DNA from: Blastococcus sp. CT_GayMR20
Lineage (GTDB): Bacteria; Actinomycetota; Actinomycetes; Mycobacteriales; Geodermatophilaceae
NCBI RefSeq assembly: GCF_004570345.1
Contig: NZ_SPQM01000131.1
Location: forward strand, 1 to 12,384
DNA: 12,384 nucleotides
Direction of reading: 5' to 3'
Part shown: one piece after another, positions 7,271 to 12,384 of the stretch
Layout: each line of letters starts with the position of its first letter
How positions within the stretch are numbered: position 1 is the stretch's first letter
Position numbers and translations under genes: made by a program
Notes under the pieces: model-generated
The model's input: only the letters and a program-made list of their open reading frames with translations
Databases searched by the model: none
What the model was told of the DNA's origin: nothing

Positions 7271-7297
7271 GACACCGGCCGCGCTCGGGATGTGACA
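7271..7297 (-). promoter_or_regulatory. ECF41-type promoter driving the decarboxylase-sigma-reductase operon
   Basis: On the minus strand TGTCACA (7297-7291) is followed by exactly 16 bp and then TGTC (7274-7271). The published ECF41 promoter signature is TGTCACA, 16 bp, CGTC, so the match is perfect at -35 and one base off at -10. Transcription would begin near 7263, leaving a leader of about 26 bases that contains the GGAGGAG ribosome site. The operon encodes its own ECF41 factor, so this predicts positive autoregulation. Confidence 0.8.
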
Positions 7298-7353
7298 TGG
7301 CGCGGGTGACCGCCGAGCTCGGAACTCGACGGCCACCCGCCCGCTACGACCGG

Positions 7354-7863
7354 TCAGGTGGTGACGAGGCTGCGCACGCTCCCGGTGACGGTCAGCGCCA
7401 GACGCCGCACCACCCGCAGGCTCTGGTCGGCCAGCGCGTACGTGGTCTCGATGACCTCCTCCGGCCGGACGAGCACAGCGGGGACCAGGCTGCGCACGAT
7501 GGTGGTCACGCCCTGGACGATCCCCGAGACGGCGTCCTCGCTGCTGTCGGCCGCCGCGGCGAGCTGACGGCGCGCCTGCTCCTGCTCCTGCGATCGCAGC
7601 TCCGTCAGCAGGTCCCGGCGGACGGCGAGGACGAGCTGCCGGGCGCGCTCGTCGTGCGAGCCGTTGCGCGCGGCGTGCAGCGCCTCGGCGGCCAGCAGCT
7701 CGCGGGCCCGGTCCTCGGCCTCGTCGCGCGTGCGGCTCAGCTCCTCCAGCTCGACGCCGGAGTCGGCCGGAAAGTCCTGCGGGGCGGGAGCGTCGTCCTC
7801 TGCACGCTTGCGACTCGTGTCGGGGGCGGTGGTGGTCGGCGACTTGGCTGACGGCGTGGTCAT
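7354..7863 (-). CDS. hypothetical coiled-coil protein
   Basis: The family was not recognised. The 169-residue product begins with a disordered Ser/Thr/Pro/Ala-rich stretch (1-35). A highly charged helical region (about 36-100, Glu/Arg/Ala/Gln-rich) is probably coiled coil. A moderately hydrophobic, probably amphipathic segment follows (about 112-131, GIVQGVTTIVRSLVPAVLV), and the end contains RPEEVIETTYALADQSLRVV then RRLALTVTGSVRSLV. It lacks a signal peptide or a clear membrane span. The layout recalls phasin-like or other surface-coating proteins, but that is only a resemblance in shape. GGAGGAAGCC before the ATG is a strong ribosome site and supports the start. It is on the same strand as the downstream ECF41 operon but separated from it by that operon's promoter, so it is likely a separate unit. 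Confidence 0.75.
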   Translation of the reverse strand: MTTPSAKSPTTTAPDTSRKRAEDDAPAPQDFPADSGVELEELSRTRDEAEDRARELLAAEALHAARNGSHDERARQLVLAVRRDLLTELRSQEQEQARRQLAAAADSSEDAVSGIVQGVTTIVRSLVPAVLVRPEEVIETTYALADQSLRVVRRLALTVTGSVRSLVTT

Positions 7864-8122
7864 GGCTTCCTCCAGGGTCGATCCGTGCGGACACCTCGAG
7901 GTTCCGGCCGGCAGGTGACCCGTCGGGGTGCTCCCGGCGCACGGGAGGAGAGCGGCCCGCCAACAGTCGGCACCGCCGGCGCCGTCCTTGGCCGGCGATG
8001 CGCGCGCAAGGTCCCGTCGGCCCGTCGAGCGGGCGTTCCGTCACGAAGAGGCTGGCCGTCATGTCGACAGGGTGCGGTGTCCAGAAGTCGCCCCGGTGGA
8101 GGGCCTCCGAACTCCTGGCTGA

Positions 8123-8136
8123 GCTCAGGCCTGAGC
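8123..8136 (-). terminator. perfect palindrome over the pyrophosphatase stop codon
   Basis: GCTCAGGCCTGAGC is a 14-bp perfect palindrome that includes the stop codon of the pyrophosphatase gene. A hairpin would have to open its centre to form a loop and there is no T tract. It may contribute to termination or mRNA end stability, but could be coincidental. Confidence 0.25.
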
Positions 8137-8643
8137 CGCGACGTCCACCGACAGCTGTTCGGCGAACCTGCGCTGCGCGGCCTCCAGCGCCTGGAGAGCT
8201 TCCTTGCGGCGCTCCCAGTTGCGGGTCCCCGACAGCGACTTCCCCGGTTCGAGCGCCTCGTAGATCTCGAAGAAGTGCCAGATCTCCGCGATCAGGTGCA
8301 TCGGCACGTCCTCGAGCTCCTGCAGGTGCGCCTTCCGCGGGTCGTTGGCAGACACGCACAGCAGCTTGGCGTCGGCCCGCTCCTCGTCGCGCATCCAGAA
8401 CACCGCGATGACGCGGGCGCGGATCACGCAGCCGGGGAACGTGGGTTCGTCGAGGAGGACGACGGCGTCGATCGGGTCGCCGTCCTCGTCGACGGTCTCG
8501 GGCACGAACCCGTAGTCCCCGGGGTAGCCGGTCGACGTGAACAGCATCCGGTCCAGCCGGATCCGGTCGAGCTCCAGGTCGTACTCGTACTTGTTCCGCG
8601 ATCCCTTGGGGATCTCGACGATCACGTCGACGTCCACGGACAC
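8125..8643 (-). CDS. ppa: family I inorganic pyrophosphatase
   Basis: Hydrolyses pyrophosphate to two phosphates in the cytoplasm, pulling nucleotide and polymer synthesis forward. All key elements are present. KYE at 18-20 corresponds to the K-x-E of the E. coli enzyme, and YPGDYGFVPET to its Tyr-containing strand. The signature DGDPIDA at 54-60 contributes metal-binding aspartates. MRDEERADAK at 84-93 holds the second aspartate pair and lysine (E. coli D97, D102, K104). C-terminal HFFEIYEALEPGK also matches. The length of 172 residues is usual for bacteria. The start is GTG, with GAGGGGG a few bases before it. It is divergent from the Hrp1-like gene, with 184 bp between the two starts. No catalytic residue is missing. 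Confidence 0.96.
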   Translation of the reverse strand: MSVDVDVIVEIPKGSRNKYEYDLELDRIRLDRMLFTSTGYPGDYGFVPETVDEDGDPIDAVVLLDEPTFPGCVIRARVIAVFWMRDEERADAKLLCVSANDPRKAHLQELEDVPMHLIAEIWHFFEIYEALEPGKSLSGTRNWERRKEALQALEAAQRRFAEQLSVDVAAQA

Positions 8644-8717
8644 GACCCCCTCGGCGTCAGGGCTGTTCCCTCACCGGCGCAGGAACCCTCGCCCCGCAGC
8701 CCCCCGACGTCAAGCCG

Positions 8718-8738
8718 AGCACCGGTTCAGCACCGGTT
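8718..8738. repeat. tandem AGCACCGGTT repeat in the divergent intergenic region
   Basis: AGCACCGGTT occurs at 8718-8727 and again at 8729-8738, one base apart, giving an 11-bp period close to one helical turn. Each copy contains the palindrome ACCGGT. It lies about midway between the divergent starts of the pyrophosphatase (8643) and the CBS protein (8828). This is a credible operator for a regulator binding the same face of DNA. No DosR-box-like sequence was recognised nearby. Confidence 0.4.
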
Positions 8739-8827
8739 GCGCAGGTCAGCGCCCAGGAGCAAGGTCGGGGGGCCGGCGCCACGTGCCCGGATCCGCCGTG
8801 GCAGGGGCCGGCTTCCAGGAGGGTGAC

Positions 8828-9241
8828 ATGGCCACAGCACGCGACATCATGTCCGGCGGCGCGGAATGCGTGGGCGAGAACGAGACCCTGGTCGACGCAG
8901 CCAAGAAGATGCGCGACCTGGACGTCGGGTCGCTGCCGATCTGCGGTGAGGACAACCGCCTCAAGGGCATGCTGACCGACCGCGACATCGTGGTGAAGTG
9001 CCTGGCGCAGGGCGGTGATCCGTCGTCCACGAAGGCCGGCGAGTACGCCGAGGGCAAGCCCGTCACCATCGGCGCCGACGACCCGGTGGAGGAGATCCTC
9101 CGCACCATGACCCAGTACAAGGTCCGCCGGCTGCCGGTGATCGACGGCCACGACCTCATCGGCATGGTCAGCCAGGGCGACGTCGCCCGGAACCTTCCGG
9201 AGGAGAAGGTGGGCGACCTCGTCGAGGCGATCTCCAGCTGA
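8828..9241 (+). CDS. two-CBS-domain protein, Hrp1-like (hypoxic response protein)
   Basis: A 137-residue protein made almost entirely of two CBS domains (about 8-60 and 75-130), predicted to form a dimeric Bateman module; such modules often bind adenosine nucleotides. It resembles Mycobacterium tuberculosis Hrp1 (Rv2626c) along nearly its whole length: ARDIM near the N-terminus, CVGENETL, LPICGEDNRLKGMLTDRDIV, then KVRRLPVIDGHDLIGMVSQG. C14 and C39 stand at the same positions as the two cysteines that form a disulfide in Hrp1, so redox-sensitive stability is possible. AGGAGG at 8817-8822 is ideally placed before this ATG and decides the start; a longer frame runs upstream but has no ribosome site and no family similarity. 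In mycobacteria the homologue belongs to the dormancy regulon; whether that holds here is unknown. Its 3' end meets the convergent SelO gene. Confidence 0.93.
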   Translation: MATARDIMSGGAECVGENETLVDAAKKMRDLDVGSLPICGEDNRLKGMLTDRDIVVKCLAQGGDPSSTKAGEYAEGKPVTIGADDPVEEILRTMTQYKVRRLPVIDGHDLIGMVSQGDVARNLPEEKVGDLVEAISS

Positions 9242-9252
9242 CCGCCGGTCAG
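9238..9252. terminator. bidirectional hairpin containing both convergent stop codons
   Basis: CTGACC (9238-9243) pairs perfectly with GGTCAG (9247-9252) around GCC. The left arm contains the CBS gene's TGA and the right arm contains the SelO gene's TGA on the other strand, with only seven bases between the two coding regions. It would act on both convergent transcripts. The stem is short and lacks T tracts. Confidence 0.4.
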
Positions 9253-10712
9253 GTCCCGCAGAACGTCCGGTAGGCGCCGAAGTCCGGCGGGGCCGGCGCC
9301 GCATAGCGCTCGAGGCCGGGCCGCTCGTCGTAGGGGGCGGCCACGGCGTCGAGGAGTCCGTGCAGCGGCTCGAGGTCGCCCTCCGTCGCGGCGTCGAGGG
9401 CCTCCTCGACGAGATGGTTGCGGGGGATGTAGACGGGGTTGACGCGGTCCATCGCGTCGGCCTCGGGCTCCAGGGCGCGCCACCGTTCCAGCCACCCGTC
9501 GAGGGACGCCAGGTCGAGGAAGAGGAGGCGGGCCGGCTCGGCGTCGCCGCGGGCTGCGCTGCCCAGGGCGCGGAAGAACGACGTGGAGTCGACGTGATCG
9601 GCCTCGAGCAGGGCGAGCAGCTCGTCGGCCAGCGGGGAGAAGACCGCGTCGTCGAGCTCGGCGGGCAGGCCCAGCTTGGCCCGCATGCCGGCCGACCAGG
9701 CGACGTCGTACTGCGGGCGGAACCGCCGCAGCGACTCCACCGCCAGGGTGATCGCCCGCTCCTCGTCGTCGTCGATCAGGGGGAGCAGGGCCTCGGCGAG
9801 CCGGGCCAGGTTCCACTCGGCGACGAGCGGCTGGTTGCCGTAGGCGTAGCGGCCGCCGTGGTCGATGGAGCTGTACACCGTGGCCGTGTCGAAGGCCTCC
9901 AGGAAGGCGCACGGGCCGTAGTCGATCGTCTCGCCGGAGATGGTCATGTTGTCGGTGTTCATGACGCCGTGGACGAACCCGACGAGCATCCAGCGGGCCA
10001 CCAGCGACGCCTGGGCGTCGACCACCGCATCGAACAGGGCGAGGTAGGGGCGCTCGGCGTCCGCAGCGCCGGGGTGGTGCCGGCCGATCGCATGGTCGGC
10101 GAGGCGGCGCAGGAGCTCGACGTCCCCGGTGGCCCGCGCGTACTGGAAGCTCCCTACCCGCAGGTGGCTGCTCGCCACGCGGGCGAGCACCGCACCCGGC
10201 AGCAGGGTCTCGCGGCGCACCGGGCGGCCGGTCGCGACGACGGCCAGGGAGCGGGTCGTCGGGATGCCCAGGGCGTGCATCGCCTCGCTGACGACGTACT
10301 CGCGCAGCATGGGGCCGACCGCGGCGAGGCCGTCGCCGCCGCGGGCGAACGGGGTGCGTCCGGACCCCTTGAGGTGCAGGTCGCGGACCCGGCCGTCGCC
10401 GTCGACCAGCTCGCCGAGCAGGAGTGCGCGCCCGTCCCCGAGCCGGGGGGAGTAGCCGCCGAACTGGTGGCCGGCGTAGGCCTGGGCGACCGGTCTCGCA
10501 CCGTCGGGGACGGAGGTGCCGACCAGCAGCCGCAGGCCCTCGGGGGTCCGCAGCCAGTCGGGGTCGAGGCCGAGCCCGGCGGCCAGCGGCACGTTCAGCG
10601 CGATCAGCCGGGGGTCGGGCGCGTCCTCGGCCTGCCAGGGGAGCGCCAGCTCGGGCAGCTCGCGCGCGAAGCGGTCGTCGAGGGCAACGGTCGGAGGCGG
10701 GGCGACGCTCAC
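9249..10712 (-). CDS. selO: SelO/YdiU-family protein AMPylase (pseudokinase fold)
   Basis: Transfers AMP from ATP to hydroxyl side chains of other proteins; in E. coli and mitochondria this is linked to oxidative stress. The chain follows the family throughout: [48 protein letters not shown] with the ATP-contacting lysine near 115, then [18 protein letters not shown]. The catalytic segment [20 protein letters not shown] has D254, N255 and D264, spaced like D252, N253 and D262 of the Pseudomonas enzyme. C268 in DYGPC and C485 in the terminal YRTFCGT match the disulfide pair reported for the E. coli protein, where eukaryotes use selenocysteine near the end. The GTG at 10712 is chosen by alignment with the family start (487 residues); the frame runs further upstream to ATG 10823, but that extension has no family similarity, and no start has a good ribosome site. 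Confidence 0.93.
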   Translation of the reverse strand: MSVAPPPTVALDDRFARELPELALPWQAEDAPDPRLIALNVPLAAGLGLDPDWLRTPEGLRLLVGTSVPDGARPVAQAYAGHQFGGYSPRLGDGRALLLGELVDGDGRVRDLHLKGSGRTPFARGGDGLAAVGPMLREYVVSEAMHALGIPTTRSLAVVATGRPVRRETLLPGAVLARVASSHLRVGSFQYARATGDVELLRRLADHAIGRHHPGAADAERPYLALFDAVVDAQASLVARWMLVGFVHGVMNTDNMTISGETIDYGPCAFLEAFDTATVYSSIDHGGRYAYGNQPLVAEWNLARLAEALLPLIDDDEERAITLAVESLRRFRPQYDVAWSAGMRAKLGLPAELDDAVFSPLADELLALLEADHVDSTSFFRALGSAARGDAEPARLLFLDLASLDGWLERWRALEPEADAMDRVNPVYIPRNHLVEEALDAATEGDLEPLHGLLDAVAAPYDERPGLERYAAPAPPDFGAYRTFCGT

Positions 10713-11019
10713 CCCATCGAGGCTACGTGCGACGGCCGGATCGGCCACCGCGTCGCTGGAACAGGTGAACCCTTCGCTGACTGCGCACCCCTGCTCCATG
10801 GCCGCTCGATGTCCACCGTGCACGGGGCAGCTGTTGGGGGAGACGATTTGCGTTCACTGTGGTCCCGCGATCCCGAGGTCGCGCTGGCATGGGCGCTGCG
10901 GCGGTCGACGTGGCGCGGGTGGCGTCGCTGGACGGCACACCTGCGGCGTCCGCGTCCGCCGGCCTGAGGCGTGACCCGCACGGTCCCTGTCGCCGGTTGC
11001 CGGTGGCATCGTTCCCGTC
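10713..11019. other. intergenic region between divergent selO and SnoaL-like gene
   Basis: About 300 bases without a well-supported gene. It should hold the promoters for both neighbours, but no confident -35/-10 pair was picked out. The only coding candidate is a short frame at 10848-10967, listed separately. Confidence 0.4.
10848..10967 (+). CDS. possible small basic tryptophan-rich protein
   Basis: A 39-codon frame with TTG start preceded by GGGGGAG at suitable distance. The peptide begins [19 protein letters not shown] and ends LRRPRPPA, with five tryptophans and many arginines, and could form an amphipathic cationic helix. No family was recognised. Arginine-rich frames arise easily in DNA of this composition, so the ribosome site is the main support. 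Confidence 0.25.
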   Translation: MRSLWSRDPEVALAWALRRSTWRGWRRWTAHLRRPRPPA

Positions 11020-11388
11020 ATGGACGAGGCGGGCGTGCAGGCGGTGGTGCAGCACTACCTGGATCACAGCGCGGCCCGGGAGGAGGACGTCGCCAGCGAG
11101 ATCTACGCCGACGACGCCGTCCTCGAGTTCCCGCAGTCCGGGGAGCGGTTCGAGGACGTCGCGAACTTCCGGGAGTGGCGGGCGCAGTACCCGGCTACGA
11201 AGATCGACTTCGACGTCCGGAGGGTGCGGGGCGGCGGCGACGTGTGGACGGTCGAGCTCCGGATCCGCTACGACGACGGGCCGGTGAACTACGGCGTGCA
11301 GATCCTCGAGTTCCGCGGCGACAAGGTGGTCCGCGAGACGATCTACGTCGCGGAGGGGTGGGAGGCGCCGGAGTGGCGCTCCGCCTGA
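11020..11388 (+). CDS. SnoaL-like / NTF2-fold protein
   Basis: A 122-residue single-domain protein of the SnoaL/NTF2-like superfamily, a cone-shaped fold used as a small-molecule pocket, isomerase or dimerisation unit; the ligand is unknown. The pattern is typical: an N-terminal helix (VQAVVQHYLDHSA), IYADDAVLEFPQSGERFEDV with the usual Y-A-D-D-A-V-x-x-x-P-x-x-G-x-x-x, then strands ending in ILEFRGDKVVRETIYVAEGW. The ATG lacks a clear ribosome site, but a later start would remove the first helix. It stands alone, divergent from selO and convergent with the PilZ gene 36 bases away. It is a free-standing relative of the domain fused to the ECF41 sigma factor, with no evidence that the two interact. 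Confidence 0.88.
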   Translation: MDEAGVQAVVQHYLDHSAAREEDVASEIYADDAVLEFPQSGERFEDVANFREWRAQYPATKIDFDVRRVRGGGDVWTVELRIRYDDGPVNYGVQILEFRGDKVVRETIYVAEGWEAPEWRSA

Positions 11389-11424
11389 TGGGCCGAGCCG
11401 CCGAATCCCGTGAGCTCCTGAGCC

Positions 11425-12069
11425 TCAGCCGGCGTTCGCGGCCCGCTCGTCGCGCAGCGCCTGGAACACCCGCCTGCGGAGCGTGTCGGCGGCCTTCTCC
11501 GGGACGTCGACGAACTTCATCGCCATCAGCCACTGGGCGCCACGGATGGACGTCCACACGATCTCGCCGTGCAGGTGCACGAGGGCGTCGTCCAGTTCGA
11601 GGCTGACCTGCGTGGGCGTACCGGGGTCCATGGGCACGCCCCAGCCGTCCATGAGCGCCCGCATCCCGCCCTCGCTGAGGTCGACCGTCTTGCCCTCCAT
11701 CTGCGCGCCGGCCCACGGGATGATCACCGGCACGGACACCCGCGCCCGGACGGCCTTGCGGCGCTGGCTGCGCTGGGCCTGGCCCGAGACGGCGAGGTGC
11801 CACCGGGGGTCGGCACCGTTCTCGATCTGGTTCACCGTGCCCGTGAGCGTCCGCTCCTCGTGACCGCCCACCCAGTACAGCTCGACGGCGTCACCCGGCT
11901 GGATCTCGGCGCTGTCCCACCCGGGCGCTCCACCGGTCGGCCGGACGACGACGAGGGAGACATCGGAGATCTCGACGTGCGCGGTCACGGTGAGACCGCG
12001 CGAGATGAGCGTGACGTCGGCCGAGGCCGTCTCCTCGGGGCGGTCGAGGAAGGGATCGGGGTCGGACAT
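11425..12069 (-). CDS. PilZ-domain c-di-GMP receptor (YcgR-like)
   Basis: Predicted cytoplasmic receptor for cyclic di-GMP. The N-terminal half (about 15-98) is beta-rich and resembles the PilZN/YcgR-N domain (GDAVELYWVGGHEERTLTGT). The PilZ domain (about 101-205) carries both ligand motifs: RRKAVR with R104 and R108 (R-x-x-x-R), and DLSEGG at 130-135 (D-x-S-x-x-G). Binding is therefore expected to be intact. At 214 residues it matches the short two-domain forms; no membrane span or output enzyme domain is present, so it should act by protein contact, for example on motility or polysaccharide machinery. The ATG at 12069 has CGGAG shortly before it, and residues upstream in the same frame have no family character. 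The next gene upstream is divergent. Confidence 0.93.
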   Translation of the reverse strand: MSDPDPFLDRPEETASADVTLISRGLTVTAHVEISDVSLVVVRPTGGAPGWDSAEIQPGDAVELYWVGGHEERTLTGTVNQIENGADPRWHLAVSGQAQRSQRRKAVRARVSVPVIIPWAGAQMEGKTVDLSEGGMRALMDGWGVPMDPGTPTQVSLELDDALVHLHGEIVWTSIRGAQWLMAMKFVDVPEKAADTLRRRVFQALRDERAANAG

Positions 12070-12079
12070 GCGGCTCCGC

Positions 12080-12159
12080 TCTGTGAAGTGCACCGGGCGT
12101 CGACAGCCTTGTCGTCCGGCGGAACCTAGCGTCCTTCGGAATGATTGACGCTTCACAGA
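12080..12159. repeat. 9-bp inverted repeat upstream of the PilZ gene
   Basis: TCTGTGAAG (12080-12088) and CTTCACAGA (12151-12159) are exact inverted copies separated by 62 bases, within the leader and promoter region of the PilZ gene. They could be two operator half-sites or spaced sites that loop, but a 9-bp pair at this distance can also be chance. Confidence 0.25.
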
Positions 12160-12169
12160 ATGGCGTGTC

Positions 12170-12181
12170 GCGGTATACCGC
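12170..12181. promoter_or_regulatory. perfect palindrome between PilZ gene and divergent gene, possible operator
   Basis: GCGGTATACCGC is a 12-bp perfect palindrome with an A/T core, lying roughly midway between the divergent starts at 12069 and 12302. The symmetry and position fit a dimeric regulator site. A TTGACG at 12145-12150 is 23 bases from TATACC, too far to form a standard promoter with it. Confidence 0.35.
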
Positions 12182-12301
12182 CCAGAAGAGGGAGATGCCG
12201 CCGCGCGAAGAAAGGCTTCCTCGAACGTCCGTCGATCCGCGAGACTCCAGGAGAGGTGCCGACGCGCTCGCTGCCGGCAGAGGACGACCGGGAGACGCGG
12301 A

Positions 12302-12384
12302 ATGGCGGACAACTACATCGCGGAACTGCACTTCGGTGCACCGAAGATCGACGAGGAGGCCTTCGTCGCCCCGACCGCGGTGGT
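12302..12384 (+). CDS. probable gamma-carbonic-anhydrase-like left-handed beta-helix protein, N-terminal fragment
   Basis: Only 27 codons are present before the window ends. They read MADNYIAELHFGAPKIDEEA then FVAPTAV. The phrase P-K-I-D-x-x-A-F-V-A-P-T-A-V is how gamma-carbonic-anhydrase/PaaY-type hexapeptide proteins begin before their beta-helix coils, so that assignment is likely. The zinc-binding histidines would be beyond the edge, so enzymatic activity cannot be judged. GGGAG eight bases before the ATG supports the start. The gene is divergent from the PilZ gene and shares a 232-bp control region with it. Confidence 0.65.
   Translation, partial: MADNYIAELHFGAPKIDEEAFVAPTAV

Noticed and set aside
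6650..8359. Upstream extension of the sigma factor frame through the decarboxylase gene and into the pyrophosphatase gene
   Set aside because: The ATGA overlap and homology fix the sigma start at 6649; the extension is a shadow of three other genes.
8537..8827. N-terminal extension of the CBS protein
   Set aside because: It runs opposite the pyrophosphatase start and through the divergent promoter region; AGGAGG before 8828 and the Hrp1 alignment fix the start.
9360..10847. Long plus-strand frame opposite selO
   Set aside because: Antisense to a complete SelO with all catalytic motifs; only the last 39 codons, beyond selO, are kept as a weak candidate.
12145..12179. TTGACG plus TATACC as a sigma-70 promoter for the last gene
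   Set aside because: The spacing of 23 bases is too long for a standard promoter.
1..12384. CRISPR arrays, tRNA and rRNA genes, riboswitches
   Set aside because: No regularly spaced repeats, cloverleaf or rRNA-like segments were seen on reading both strands.

Overview
The window is very GC-rich, and wobble positions are almost always G or C. Together with a Mycobacterium Hrp1-like CBS protein, an ECF41-type sigma factor and a MobF relaxase/helicase of actinobacterial style, this points to a high-GC actinomycete. Geodermatophilaceae or relatives are plausible, but that is impression rather than proof. No rRNA, tRNA or CRISPR was seen.

Region 1 (about 1-4390) is mobile DNA. It starts with the 3' end of an ISL3-type transposase gene cut by the window edge. 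A short non-coding stretch with two adjacent hairpins follows, then a complete 1,224-codon MobF relaxase with a fused RecD-like helicase and a helical C-terminal tail. A hairpin follows its stop, then about 300 bp of apparently gene-free, locally less GC-rich DNA. No type IV secretion, integrase or replication gene is in view, so this looks like one edge of an integrated conjugative or mobilizable element, or a remnant of one.

Region 2 (about 4394-7300) is read on the minus strand. A three-gene operon runs AhpD-like carboxymuconolactone decarboxylase, ECF41 sigma factor with fused SnoaL-like domain, RibD-C/DHFR-fold reductase. The first two genes overlap as ATGA. A textbook ECF41 promoter (TGTCACA, 16 bp, TGTC) lies just upstream of the first gene, so the operon probably activates itself. 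Downstream is a separate four-helix membrane protein of unknown function. Between the reductase and that gene sits a short fragment resembling the sigma factor's C-terminal tail.

Region 3 (7354-9241) looks like stress or dormancy housekeeping. It holds an unrecognised coiled-coil protein, a family I inorganic pyrophosphatase (both minus) and a divergent Hrp1-like two-CBS protein (plus). The divergent intergenic region carries a tandem 10-bp repeat that could be an operator.

Region 4 (9249-12384) holds a minus-strand SelO-type protein AMPylase convergent with the CBS gene, a small plus-strand SnoaL-like protein, a minus-strand PilZ c-di-GMP receptor, and the first codons of a divergent plus-strand gene that looks like a gamma-carbonic-anhydrase-type left-handed beta-helix protein.

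The individual families are known. The parts most worth following up are the self-contained ECF41 circuit with its duplicated tail fragment, the possible transfer-origin region before the relaxase, and the unrecognised membrane and coiled-coil proteins.
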